Assembly (NCBI GenBank): GCA_002083365.1
Contig: LVWS01000020.1
Coordinates: 1-51,939 of the forward strand
Source of the DNA: Nitrospira sp. SG-bin1
GTDB taxonomy: Bacteria; Nitrospirota; Nitrospiria; Nitrospirales; Nitrospiraceae
DNA: 51,939 nt
Direction: 5' to 3'
This document shows positions 25,152-34,287 of this stretch, one piece after another. The notes beneath the pieces are model-generated. The model had not been told where the DNA came from, searched no databases, and saw nothing but the letters and a program-made list of their open reading frames with translations. The position numbers and the translations under genes were made by a program. Every line of letters starts with the position of its first letter. Within the stretch, counting starts at the first letter, position 1.

Positions 25152-26534
25152 ATGCAGCAAGCCGCCATCAGTCCCCAAGACAGCCTGGTCGTCACCGTAC
25201 TCGCCGCCGCCATCGCATTAGGCCTCACATTTACGACTCCCACCGTAGGCATGCAAGCGGTCGCGGGCTTTCTGATCGTGCTGACGGCCTTCACCTCCGT
25301 ATCCGCTGCTCTGTATCTGCTGATTGCCTCCATGCTGTTGTCTCCAGAGGTTGCCATCGGACGGATCGAAGGCCGTGGTGTCGGCGGGCGAGAGCTGTCG
25401 TTTCGCATGGACGATGTTCTGTTAGCCATTATCGGAGTCAGTTGGGTGGTGAAGAACATCATCTATCGTGAACTGGCGTTGTTTCGCGACACACCGCTCA
25501 ACCGTCCCATCGCCGCCTACATGGTGATCTGCGTCGTCTCAACGTTAGTGGGCGTCCTCAACGGGCATGTCAGGCCGATGACCGGGTTTTTATTTGTGCT
25601 GAAGTACTTCGAGTATTTCTTCGTGTTTTTTATGGTCGTCAATCATGTGCGATCTCAACGACAAGTGGTCGGGCTGGTGGTCGCCCTTCTTGCCGTCGGT
25701 CTGATCGTCAGCTTGTACGCCATTTCACAGATACCGAGCGGCCAGCGTGCCTCAGCGCCTTTTGAGGGCGACATCGGAGAACCGAATACGTTGGGCGGTT
25801 ATTTGGTGTTTCTCCTCGCCATCATGACCGGACTTCTGCTGCATGTGCAGTTTGGCCCGATTCGGGTGGCATTGTTAGTGCTCAGTGGTTTTGCCGTGTT
25901 GGCTTTAATGGCCACCTTGTCGCGCTCGTCGTACCTGGCCGGTGGTGTTTTGCTGGCAGCGGTGGGATTGACTCAGTGGAGACGCCCGCGCGTCCTCACG
26001 GTCCTGCTCATTACCATCATGCTCATTCCTTTACTGGCTCCGGCGAACGTGAAACAACGTGTCAATGAAACGTTCTTCGGGCGTCAATATGGCGGAGAGA
26101 TCAAGGTGGGGAACGTGGGATTGGACCTTTCGACCACGGAACGATTGAAATCCTGGGCCTACGTGCTCAAGGACTGGGTTCATGATCCGATTCTCGGGCG
26201 AGGAATCACCGGCTATGCGTGGGCCGATGCCCAATACGTCAAAATCATCGGAGAGACCGGTCTGGCTGGGTTAGTGGCCTTTGGTTTCATCATCTACCGT
26301 CTTTGGCGCTGTGCGCGCGAGTCGTTCATGTCTCAAACCGATTCCTTCGCCAAGGGATTGGCCCATGGGTTTCTCCTGGGCCTGATCGCCATGCTGGCCC
26401 ATGGGATCGGAGCCAATACGTTCATCATCATCCGAATCATGGAGCCGTTTTGGCTTTGTGCCGGATTGGTCATGGTATTGCCGACCTTGTCGGTGCAGGC
26501 GGAGTCACCGATCACGCCTCAGGAGGCCGTGTGA
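25152..26534 (+). CDS. O-antigen polymerase/ligase-like membrane protein (Wzy/WaaL family)
   Basis: The 460-residue product has about twelve hydrophobic segments and the larger periplasmic loop, rich in charged and Gly residues near 295-340 (ETFFGRQYGGEIKVG), typical of the Wzy_C/O-antigen ligase family. In a locus with a flippase, a Wza and a Wzc protein it is most likely the polymerase that joins repeat units in the periplasm; a ligase role cannot be excluded. The GRGITGYAWADAQY segment (about 350-363) followed by GETGLAGL matches the conserved loop of this family. The stop overlaps the next start (GTGA). Confidence 0.85.
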   Translation: MQQAAISPQDSLVVTVLAAAIALGLTFTTPTVGMQAVAGFLIVLTAFTSVSAALYLLIASMLLSPEVAIGRIEGRGVGGRELSFRMDDVLLAIIGVSWVVKNIIYRELALFRDTPLNRPIAAYMVICVVSTLVGVLNGHVRPMTGFLFVLKYFEYFFVFFMVVNHVRSQRQVVGLVVALLAVGLIVSLYAISQIPSGQRASAPFEGDIGEPNTLGGYLVFLLAIMTGLLLHVQFGPIRVALLVLSGFAVLALMATLSRSSYLAGGVLLAAVGLTQWRRPRVLTVLLITIMLIPLLAPANVKQRVNETFFGRQYGGEIKVGNVGLDLSTTERLKSWAYVLKDWVHDPILGRGITGYAWADAQYVKIIGETGLAGLVAFGFIIYRLWRCARESFMSQTDSFAKGLAHGFLLGLIAMLAHGIGANTFIIIRIMEPFWLCAGLVMVLPTLSVQAESPITPQEAV

Positions 26535-27718
26535 CCTGGTTTTTCTTTTGTTATTGGTATGAACCCGATGCCCCGCAGGATCCGGTGGGACTCGTACGAA
26601 TCTGGACGTTGGCCGATGCTCTGACAAAAGCAGGGGACCGCGTGACGGTTTTTCCGCCTCGCTATCGATCGGCATTGATACAACGGGCTTGCGCCATCAT
26701 TCCAATTCATCTGCTCCATCTGCCGCTGATGCGTCCGCTGTCCTATGCGGTGTTGTCGTTCGTGCGTGGGCTGATACGAGCGTTCGTGACCAAGCCGGAT
26801 ATCGTGTATTACCGATGGATGGACAGCCCGCATGCATGGCTCTTGGCAAAATCACTCAGCGTGCCATGCGTGTGCGAGGTCAACGGCGAACCGGTTCCTC
26901 CATGGCCTGACGGTCGAAAGACGTTTGTACGAGGGCTCAAGCATCTGTTCGCTCAGCTCACGTTGAAACGGTGCGATCGCATTGTTGTGCTGACGGAAGG
27001 GCTACGAGTATTGCTTCAGGAACGCTACGGGGTCCCTCACGACCGGATCCTCGTGCTTCCGAGTGGTACCGATGTCCAACGGTTTGTCTCACGAGATGCG
27101 ACAGCGTGCCGCCTGGAACTGGGTCTCTCGCCGGAGCGTCCCTACATTGGGTTCATTGGAAGCGTCTATCGATACCAAGGTTTGCGGTGCTTGCTCGATT
27201 CGATGACGATGGTCAAGCAAGCCTATCCCGCCGCTGAGCTTTTGCTTGTGGGGGACGGTGAGGCGACGGAAGAGCTGAAGCAACAGGCCAAGAAAATGGG
27301 GTTGGAGGGCAGTATTACCTGGGCCGGTCGAATCCCGTACGGGGAGGTGCCGACGTGGATCGGTGCGATGACCGTCTGTGTCGCACCATTCCGCGGGGAT
27401 CGAGGCGAAACGTCGCCGGTGAAACTCTTTGACTATTTGGCCTGTCATCGTCCGGTAGTGGCCAGCGCGATCCCGAGTGTCGTCTCGATCTTTACCGCAG
27501 ATAGTGGGGTGCGGCTTGTCCGACCGGACGATGCTCGTCTGCTGGCCGATGCGATCCTGGTCCTCTTGAATGATCCGACCCTGTGTGGATCGTTGGGTAG
27601 ACAGGGGCGCCAATTTATTGAAGAGCGGTTCTCATGGATGGCCATCGCCAAGCGGCTTCGACAATGGGTGAGCGAAGACCTTGGAGTCATGCGGCATGCA
27701 CATTCTCACGTATTGTGA
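26531..27718 (+). CDS. GT4-family glycosyltransferase
   Basis: The 395-residue product has a GT-B fold of the GT4 family, which transfers a sugar from a nucleotide donor to the growing lipid-linked glycan. The C-terminal half shows GFIGSVYRYQG, LLLVGDGE and an SPVKLFDYLACHRPVVAS stretch corresponding to the donor-binding EX7E region. The start is GTG 26531, overlapping the previous stop, with AGGAGG 4 bp upstream; the frame is open much further upstream but only as a shadow. The N-terminus WFFFCYWYEPD is unusually aromatic. The specific sugar is unknown. Confidence 0.88.
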   Translation: MTWFFFCYWYEPDAPQDPVGLVRIWTLADALTKAGDRVTVFPPRYRSALIQRACAIIPIHLLHLPLMRPLSYAVLSFVRGLIRAFVTKPDIVYYRWMDSPHAWLLAKSLSVPCVCEVNGEPVPPWPDGRKTFVRGLKHLFAQLTLKRCDRIVVLTEGLRVLLQERYGVPHDRILVLPSGTDVQRFVSRDATACRLELGLSPERPYIGFIGSVYRYQGLRCLLDSMTMVKQAYPAAELLLVGDGEATEELKQQAKKMGLEGSITWAGRIPYGEVPTWIGAMTVCVAPFRGDRGETSPVKLFDYLACHRPVVASAIPSVVSIFTADSGVRLVRPDDARLLADAILVLLNDPTLCGSLGRQGRQFIEERFSWMAIAKRLRQWVSEDLGVMRHAHSHVL

Positions 27719-28868
27719 TGAAGACATCGGGGTGGCGGCCGGTGGTTCCCGGCAAGTGGTGGAACTTGTCAAGGCTCTCGCATTGAAGGGGCACGAAATC
27801 ACCGTCGTGGCTCCGGAGCCTCAACGACCACGGCCCTCCGTTCCTATTCTGACGAAGGTCCAGACTGCGTTCGTTCCAGTTGTGCGGTGGGGAGGGCTGC
27901 GTCCGGTTTCTTTTCTCTATGGTTCAATGCGGATACTTGAACAGCTTCTGCGCACAAGGCGTCCTGATCTGCTGCTGTGGTTCGATTCGCCGGGTCAGAT
28001 GGCTCCGCTCTGGGCGCTGAGGCGCGGCACTTGTCCTGTCGTGTATTTCGTCAATGGACTTCCTCTCGAGGAAGTGCGAGGGGTGTGGCGTCACCCACCA
28101 TTTCGCGGTCTCCTGTCGTATGGGCTTCGGCTTGCGTCCCGAAAGGCGAAGGCCTTGGTGAGCGTGTGCCCGGAAGTGTTGACCGGTCTCGGCAAACTTG
28201 AACCTATCCGCACCAAGCCATGTGTCGTGATCAGGAATGGAGCTGATCCGCACATTTTTTTCCCTCAATCGCACGAGAAAAGCAGGGCAGAACTCGGCCT
28301 CTCTTCACCGGGACCCTATATTGGATTTGTCGGAGGGTTTTTCCCATGGCATGGCTTGGAAACATTGATCGAGGCCATGGCCATCGTCGCAAAGTCATTT
28401 GCCTCGGTTCAATGTCTCCTTGTCGGCGATGGACCGACCAGGAAACGTCTGGAAGAGTTCGTTCGGGAGTTACGACTTTCGGCGCACGTTCATTTTCCGG
28501 GGCGTGCCGACTTCGATATGGTTCCAACGTGGATTGCCGCTTTCGATGTCTGCGTCGTGCTGCACCGCCAGACTCGTTCCTATCCGGGCGATTCGATGAA
28601 GTTGTGGGAATACTTGGCTTGCGGGCGTCCGGTCGTCGCGACGGCTGGACCAGGGTATGGGGAGACGGTCGAGGAGTTGCACTGTGGTGTATCGGTCAAG
28701 CCCGATAATCCCGACGATCTTGCCCGTCACCTGCTGTGTCTCTTGGACGATCGTCCTCTCCGTACCGGCATGGGGGAACGGGGGCGAACGGCGGTGATTC
28801 GGCGCCACACGTGGTCGGCCCGGGCCGCTCAGCTTGAACAGGTGTGTTATCACGCGATCGCGCCATGA
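27696..28868 (+). CDS. GT4-family glycosyltransferase
   Basis: The 390-residue GT4 enzyme begins MHILTYCDEDIGVAAGGSRQ, which is the acceptor-side glycine-rich loop, and overlaps the previous gene by 23 bp. The donor half shows YIGFVGGFFPWHG, LLVGDGPTR and SMKLWEYLACGRPVV. The organisation parallels the preceding gene and the two are probably old duplicates or successive transferases. An in-frame TTG at 27681 exists but gives no extra family sequence. Donor and acceptor are unknown. Confidence 0.88.
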   Translation: MHILTYCDEDIGVAAGGSRQVVELVKALALKGHEITVVAPEPQRPRPSVPILTKVQTAFVPVVRWGGLRPVSFLYGSMRILEQLLRTRRPDLLLWFDSPGQMAPLWALRRGTCPVVYFVNGLPLEEVRGVWRHPPFRGLLSYGLRLASRKAKALVSVCPEVLTGLGKLEPIRTKPCVVIRNGADPHIFFPQSHEKSRAELGLSSPGPYIGFVGGFFPWHGLETLIEAMAIVAKSFASVQCLLVGDGPTRKRLEEFVRELRLSAHVHFPGRADFDMVPTWIAAFDVCVVLHRQTRSYPGDSMKLWEYLACGRPVVATAGPGYGETVEELHCGVSVKPDNPDDLARHLLCLLDDRPLRTGMGERGRTAVIRRHTWSARAAQLEQVCYHAIAP

Positions 28869-28904
28869 ACGCGGCGGCGTAAATCCATCACGGTTTTAAA
28901 GACA

Positions 28905-30392
28905 ATGGCGGACTTGTCGGCGAAGGGCATCCAGGATTCTCAATTGACCGCGGTGCGCTTGCGCCATCGGATTCTCCATGCCGGCTGGTGGGCAGGGGGA
29001 GGATTCCTGCTCGATAAAGTCATTGCAGCTGTTCAATTAGCGGTACTCGTGAGAATTTTGACTCCTGCCGATTTCGGTGTCATGGCCGCATCTGCCGCCG
29101 TCTTGCTGGCGATACTCACGATCAGCGAGTTGGGGCTGGATTCAGCCCTTATTGCCAAGGAGAGCGTCAGCGAAGAAGATCTCACCGCGGCTTGGACGCT
29201 TTCGATCGGCAGAGGGCTTGTGATGGCGGCCATCATCTGGATCCTGGCAGGGGTGATCGGAGAGGCTATGCGCATGCCGGCGTTGGAGGCTCTACTGCGT
29301 GTCCATGCATGGGCCCTGATCATCCAAGGCCTCCAAAGCCCGGCAGTGGCGCTCATGATGAAGAAACTGGATGTGCGCCAACGAGTAGCGCTCGACATCG
29401 TCCGGCGTATCACTGAAGCCGTGGTTACGCTGACGATCGCCATCCTCTATCGATCAGTTTGGGCCTTGGTCATCGGACAACTGGCCGGCTTGGCAATGGG
29501 GAGCCTCTTATCGTTTCGAATCGCGCCGCTTCGTCTCAGTTCGTCCATCCCTCGATCGGCGTTCTCCTATTTCGTTCAATACGGCAGACATCTCAACCTG
29601 ACCACGATATGCGCCTTCGTCGTCATGACCGGGGGGGAACTGGTGATCGGTCGTCTCTTGGGACCGGAAGAGTTGGGATTGTATCAGGTGGCGCTGGCCA
29701 TTCCGCTCTTGATCGGCGCCCGCGCCACGGCGCTTATGCAGCAGATCAGCGTACCGACTTATGCTTCGTTGCAACGGGATCAGTTCGGTTTGCTCCGTGT
29801 GTTCGATCTGCAGATGGGACTTATCGGCATCGTTTATATCCCACTTGCCGTCGCCATGGGTACCTTGGCGCCCATCATGGTCCCGATTGTGTTCGGTGCG
29901 CAATGGACCGGCATCAGCGATTCGCTGCAAGTGCTTTGTCTTTATGCCGTCTGTGCCGGTTATGCCAGTGTCATGGCTTCATTGCACTATGGTCTGGGAC
30001 GTCCCGATCTTCAGATGAGAAGCTGGTGTGCCCAGTGTGCGCTGTACGCGACGATGATCATTCCGCTGACGGTGTCATTCGGAGTGTTCGGCGCAGCCGT
30101 CGCACTGACGGCTAGTTATGGTTTAGGCCTGGCTATGCAGCTGATAGACACGAGTCGACTTCTTGGTGCTTCGGTCCATGAGACATTTGTGTCGCTTGGG
30201 CGAACGGGACTCATCGGCCTCTTGGCCGGTGGATTGCTGTGGGTTGGAGCCGCTCAGGAGCATGTTCCCATTCTCTGGACGCCGAAGATCGTAGCCGTGG
30301 TAATGGCGGGAATCTTTGGTTGGTACCTCTGGCGGATCGAGCGCCCACGCCTCCTGACATTGTGGAATCGACAATCACAGGCAGGGGTGTAA
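28905..30392 (+). CDS. Polysaccharide flippase, Wzx/MOP superfamily
   Basis: The 495-residue product has about fourteen hydrophobic segments in the pattern of the polysaccharide_synt/MOP family, including the early GWWAGGGFLLDKVIAAVQLAVL and LGPEELGLYQVALAIPLL segments. Members flip undecaprenyl-diphosphate-linked repeat units to the periplasm. With the Wzy-like, Wza-like and Wzc-like proteins it completes a Wzx/Wzy-dependent route. The gap to the preceding gene is 36 bp, and the stop TAATG overlaps the next start by 1 bp. Confidence 0.9.
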   Translation: MADLSAKGIQDSQLTAVRLRHRILHAGWWAGGGFLLDKVIAAVQLAVLVRILTPADFGVMAASAAVLLAILTISELGLDSALIAKESVSEEDLTAAWTLSIGRGLVMAAIIWILAGVIGEAMRMPALEALLRVHAWALIIQGLQSPAVALMMKKLDVRQRVALDIVRRITEAVVTLTIAILYRSVWALVIGQLAGLAMGSLLSFRIAPLRLSSSIPRSAFSYFVQYGRHLNLTTICAFVVMTGGELVIGRLLGPEELGLYQVALAIPLLIGARATALMQQISVPTYASLQRDQFGLLRVFDLQMGLIGIVYIPLAVAMGTLAPIMVPIVFGAQWTGISDSLQVLCLYAVCAGYASVMASLHYGLGRPDLQMRSWCAQCALYATMIIPLTVSFGVFGAAVALTASYGLGLAMQLIDTSRLLGASVHETFVSLGRTGLIGLLAGGLLWVGAAQEHVPILWTPKIVAVVMAGIFGWYLWRIERPRLLTLWNRQSQAGV

Positions 30393-31363
30393 TGCCCGAC
30401 GGCTCCATGGATCTATCGGTTGCGATCGTGAGCTACAACACCAGAGCGCTCACGCTTGATTGCCTCAGATCGGTATTCAAGTCCGTGGGTGAGATCCGGT
30501 TCGAGGTCATCGTCGTTGATAACGATTCCGAAGACGCGACGGTGGATGCCATTCGAACCAGCTATCCCATGGTGCGCCTCATCGTGAATCACGAGAACCG
30601 AGGGTTCTCGAAGGCCGTCAATCAGGCGGTGGCGGTGAGTAGGGGACGGCATCTTCTCATGTTGAACAGCGATACAGTGGTACGGCGGATGGCGTTGGAT
30701 CGGATGGTGGCGTGCCTCGACGGAGATTCGAAGATCGGCGCCGTGGGGTGCAAACAATGGACGGGGGATGGTCAACTGTACCAATCCTGTTTCCCGTTCC
30801 CCTCGGTACGGGATCATCTCATCCATGCATCCTTCTTTCAAAAATGTGCTCCTGCCTGGCAAGGGGTATTGGCGGCCAGCCAGGTCATCGATTGCGCGAC
30901 ATCACAGGATGTGGACTGGATCAACGGAGCTTGTTTGATGGTCCGGACCGATCTGATGAGGGCGTGCGGCGGATTGGACGAAGGCTACTTCATGTATTTT
31001 GAAGATGTGGATCTGTGCCGGGCGATTCATCGTCGTGGCTATCACGTGCGACACTTGGCCGACGCGGACATTGTGCATTTGATCGGCCGGAGCGGAGAAC
31101 GCGATCGTGCCAGACTGAATTTTGTGTGGGAGTTTAGTCGAATCCGATACGTGGAAAAGCATTTTCCGCCGTCCAAGCGGTGGATCATGAAAGTTTGGAT
31201 CGCCGTCGGCGCGGTCGTGCGATCGATCGCTGCGGTCAGCCGTCACTCGACGGTTCCGAATGACCGATCACTCAACATGTATGTGTCGATCGTCCGACGT
31301 CTATGGCAAGGCGAACGGACGATCAAGTCTGAGCCTGCGTGGATCGGGCCGGGCAGTGGATAA
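30392..31363 (+). CDS. GT2-family glycosyltransferase
   Basis: The 323-residue product has the GT-A fold of the GT2 family, closest in pattern to rhamnosyltransferase-like enzymes. VAIVSYNTRALTLDCL opens the domain, VVDNDS (41-46) contacts the nucleotide, LNSDT (91-95) is the DxD-type metal site, and FEDVDLCRA (near 208) carries the catalytic acidic cluster. A hydrophobic C-terminal stretch (MKVWIAVGAVVRSIAAV) may associate with the membrane. The ATG overlaps the flippase stop by one base. Confidence 0.9.
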   Translation: MPDGSMDLSVAIVSYNTRALTLDCLRSVFKSVGEIRFEVIVVDNDSEDATVDAIRTSYPMVRLIVNHENRGFSKAVNQAVAVSRGRHLLMLNSDTVVRRMALDRMVACLDGDSKIGAVGCKQWTGDGQLYQSCFPFPSVRDHLIHASFFQKCAPAWQGVLAASQVIDCATSQDVDWINGACLMVRTDLMRACGGLDEGYFMYFEDVDLCRAIHRRGYHVRHLADADIVHLIGRSGERDRARLNFVWEFSRIRYVEKHFPPSKRWIMKVWIAVGAVVRSIAAVSRHSTVPNDRSLNMYVSIVRRLWQGERTIKSEPAWIGPGSG

Positions 31364-31373
31364 GGGGGAATAG

Positions 31374-32117
31374 GTGGAGCGAAGGACCGCCTGTCCGACC
31401 GACACACAACATGTTGTGAATCTTTCAGGGTATGTGTGGGCGGCTCGCCAGCTTGCTCCGCTGGGACAGCGGTGCATCCTAGACCTTTCATGCGGCACCG
31501 GCTATGGCAGCGACTATTTGGGCGCCTGTGCGGCCGGTCGAATCGTGGGGATCGATTGTGCTCCGGACGTCGTCGCCAAGAGTCGGTCGGACTATCCTCG
31601 GTCGAATGTGGCGTTTCTTGCGATGGACGCTTGTGCGCTCGCGTTTCACGATGCGTCTTTTGACGGCATCGTGTCACAAGACACCATTGAGCATGTTCAG
31701 GATGAGAACCGATTCGTTTCCGAGTTGACTCGGGTCCTGAAACCGAACGGCATACTCGTCATATTTACGCCGCATGGAAAGGGACGTGGTGTGATCCCCA
31801 CGGATCCATACCATATTCGTGAGTATACGCTGAACGAATTTCAGGCGCTCCTGCGGCCGCACTTCTCGACGATTCGCTGGTACGGACGACGTCAAGGGGA
31901 TCGTCTCCAGAGCGTGGAACGTTCCATGGATGCCCTGCGTAATTGGGACCCTGCGGGAGTCCGTGCTTGTGTGCCACGACCAGTTCGGCACTGGCTTGGA
32001 AGCGTGCTGAGCCGATTACAGGGAGGGCCTGCCTTACATGAAATCGTTCCCGACGATATCGAATATCGTGAAGGGGTCGCCGCCGACACCAATTTGATCG
32101 GGGTCTGTATCAAATGA
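31374..32117 (+). CDS. Class I SAM-dependent methyltransferase
   Basis: The 247-residue product has motif I ILDLSCGTGYG (35-45) for SAM binding, an acidic GIDCAPD loop, and a methyltransferase-11-type core (FDGIVSQDTIEHV, LKPNGILVIFTP). The segment DPYHIREYT after strand 5 is typical of sugar or glycan methyltransferases in such loci. It starts at GTG 31374 with AAGGGGGA 4 bp upstream. Its target is probably a hydroxyl of the polysaccharide, by context. It overlaps the next gene by 4 bp. Confidence 0.82.
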   Translation: MERRTACPTDTQHVVNLSGYVWAARQLAPLGQRCILDLSCGTGYGSDYLGACAAGRIVGIDCAPDVVAKSRSDYPRSNVAFLAMDACALAFHDASFDGIVSQDTIEHVQDENRFVSELTRVLKPNGILVIFTPHGKGRGVIPTDPYHIREYTLNEFQALLRPHFSTIRWYGRRQGDRLQSVERSMDALRNWDPAGVRACVPRPVRHWLGSVLSRLQGGPALHEIVPDDIEYREGVAADTNLIGVCIK

Positions 32118-33445
32118 AGCTTTCTGATTGTTCAAACACGAGAACGCCTTGGATGGTCGTTTTCTCAGCCATGGTAGTCGGTCTATTCGCCCGAGCCTGG
32201 GTCATGGAGCATGCCAAGGGCCATGCTTTTGCGGTCGATCAATTATTCGATGCCTTGGCATGGAATCTGGTGGTCCTGCATCAGTTCACGCTCGATGGAA
32301 TCAATCCGGCGGCGCACGTAGGCCCTCTCTATCCGGCGGTACTCGCGTGTTTTTATATCGTGGTGGGTCATCGCCCCGAATGGGTTCCCCTTCTGCACGT
32401 GTTCTTCGATCTTGGCACCGCTTGGTGCATCTATCGAGCCGCGACAGCCTTGTGGGGATCAAAGATCGGAGCATGGACTGCATGCGTCGTGTTCCTCTAT
32501 CCCGCCTATTGGACCTATGATCCGAGGATTCGGACCGAAGCGCTCCTCACGTTTCTCATGAGTGGCTGGCTTTGGGCTACCCTCATATGTGTTCAAAATC
32601 CATCCAGGTGTCGCTATGCATTGGTGGGTCTTGGAGCTGGTCTCACGATCTTATGTAAACCAGTGGTGCTGGTTCTGGCGATATTACTAGGTGGGCTTAT
32701 CTGGATTGGCTCAGGGCATCTCGTACACAAGATCGGCTATGCCATGGTATATGGCGCAACGTGTCTCATGCTGGTGGTTCCATGGACCCTCAGGAATTAT
32801 GTTGAATTTGATCGCATCGTCCCTGTCTCGGCTGGGTTTGGGGCGGGATTGTGGATGGGGAGCGATCCGGTCTCACGAGGGAGCTGGCCGATGCCGGAGA
32901 AACAAGAACAGGCCATCTGGGAACGTGCCGGCATCACGCCGCTTTCCCATGCACATGCGATGTACGACGTATACACAGACCGACAGTTGCGTGAAAAGGG
33001 CATGAAGCGAATCGCAGCCGATCCGATGGGCTATATCGGGTTGATCGCCACAAGAGTGTGGGATTTCTGGATCGGAAATTCGTGGTACTTGACCGGAGAA
33101 GCGCAGGGGGTGGCGTCGGGGTTACGAAAGGACGCGGCGGAGCGAGGATGGATCGTGGCGCTCTACAGCCTGGTCAAACGTCTACTGCTCGTGCCCGGTT
33201 TGATCGTGACGGCGGCGTGCGGTGCCTGGGTGTATCGAGCGCGATGGCGGGAGCTTCTGCCTCTTTATCTTTTTCCCATTGGACTCACGGCCGGGTATGT
33301 TCCGTTCACCGTGGAGGCCGGCCGCTATGCCCTACCCGTATTGCCGTGTTTCATGATGCTTTCGGTGGCGTTGGTGTCGCGATGGAGGGCCGTTCAATCA
33401 TTTCTTGTGCATAGACAGGCTGTTCCACAAACTACGAGCGTGTGA
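32114..33445 (+). CDS. Membrane glycosyltransferase of the GT39/ArnT-like (PMT_2) type
   Basis: This 443-residue product has about ten membrane segments. Early on it has an acidic/aromatic luminal loop (VDQLFDALAWN) and then TLDGINPAAHVGPLYPAVL, resembling the HVGPLYP-type first loop of ArnT and dolichyl-phosphate-mannose transferases. Such enzymes use polyprenyl-phosphate sugars on the periplasmic side. A periplasmic modification of the glycan or of lipid A is therefore likely. The terminal third shows TVEAGRYALPVLPCFMM, also seen in this group. It overlaps its neighbours by 4 bp and 1 bp. Confidence 0.75.
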   Translation: MKLSDCSNTRTPWMVVFSAMVVGLFARAWVMEHAKGHAFAVDQLFDALAWNLVVLHQFTLDGINPAAHVGPLYPAVLACFYIVVGHRPEWVPLLHVFFDLGTAWCIYRAATALWGSKIGAWTACVVFLYPAYWTYDPRIRTEALLTFLMSGWLWATLICVQNPSRCRYALVGLGAGLTILCKPVVLVLAILLGGLIWIGSGHLVHKIGYAMVYGATCLMLVVPWTLRNYVEFDRIVPVSAGFGAGLWMGSDPVSRGSWPMPEKQEQAIWERAGITPLSHAHAMYDVYTDRQLREKGMKRIAADPMGYIGLIATRVWDFWIGNSWYLTGEAQGVASGLRKDAAERGWIVALYSLVKRLLLVPGLIVTAACGAWVYRARWRELLPLYLFPIGLTAGYVPFTVEAGRYALPVLPCFMMLSVALVSRWRAVQSFLVHRQAVPQTTSV

Positions 33446-34287
33446 TGGCCTACGAACTGACCAGGCATCGGTTTGTCGAACTTTTGAGAACATACCATCC
33501 GTCTTCTTATGAAACGTTTGGACAAGATGACACACGCTTCACGATTCCGATGCACCATGCGATGAAATGCCGCGACCGATTACATGTGGCGCTGAAAAGC
33601 GGCTTGCGCAGATTGGCGTCCCAGCAACAAACGATCGTCGATCTGGGACCGTTTCCTGGGAGTCTGTTGCGAATCTTGCGTCGACTGGACTACACGCGCA
33701 AAGCCCGATTGTTTGGCGCTGGTTTGATGATCTCAGACGAGTTCGCTCACTTTATGCAGCGTGATGTGGACGCGGACATTCTCACCGTCAATCTCGATCC
33801 GGCCGGAGGCCAGTTTCAGGGAAAAGGGTATGCCGAAAAAGTGCCGCTGCCGGACAATTCGGTGCAGCTCGTGTTCGCCCTCGAAATCATCGAGCACCTC
33901 ACCTCGCCGGTTCATTTGCTCGCGGAGGCCTATCGCATAGTGCCATCAGGCGGGCATGTGGTGATCACGACTCCGAATGTGACGCGGATCGGGAACGTGT
34001 TCAAGCTTCTCATCGGTCGGACGCCGAACGACCGCCTGGCTCCGCCGGGATACAACAATCCGGATGACGAGTGGAGACCCCATGTCCGCGAATATGCGAT
34101 GCACGAACTGGTTGAGATGCTGAGCCATGCCGGATTCGACATCGCCGAGACACGGTTCTTTCTCGGTGAAGATACACAGCGGTGCCGACAGTCTGTGGGA
34201 CAGCGTGGTATCGACTGGGCGAAATGGCCGTTCTACCTTGTGCCCCATTTGCGGGGCAGCCTGTTGATCGTGGGAAGAAAACCATGA
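33445..34287 (+). CDS. SAM-dependent methyltransferase with a diverged motif I
   Basis: The 280-residue product has a Rossmann methyltransferase core. Motif I reads VDLGPFPGS (65-73) instead of the usual GxGxG, followed by a long insertion, ALEIIEHLTSPVHLL, PSGGHVVITTPN and a C-terminal half with REYAMHELVEMLSHAGF. The PSGG and TTPN signatures are those of methyltransferase-11 enzymes. The start is either GTG 33442 or ATG 33445, which are adjacent; the ATG is used here. It ends in an ATGA overlap with the next glycosyltransferase, pointing to translational coupling. Confidence 0.78.
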   Translation: MAYELTRHRFVELLRTYHPSSYETFGQDDTRFTIPMHHAMKCRDRLHVALKSGLRRLASQQQTIVDLGPFPGSLLRILRRLDYTRKARLFGAGLMISDEFAHFMQRDVDADILTVNLDPAGGQFQGKGYAEKVPLPDNSVQLVFALEIIEHLTSPVHLLAEAYRIVPSGGHVVITTPNVTRIGNVFKLLIGRTPNDRLAPPGYNNPDDEWRPHVREYAMHELVEMLSHAGFDIAETRFFLGEDTQRCRQSVGQRGIDWAKWPFYLVPHLRGSLLIVGRKP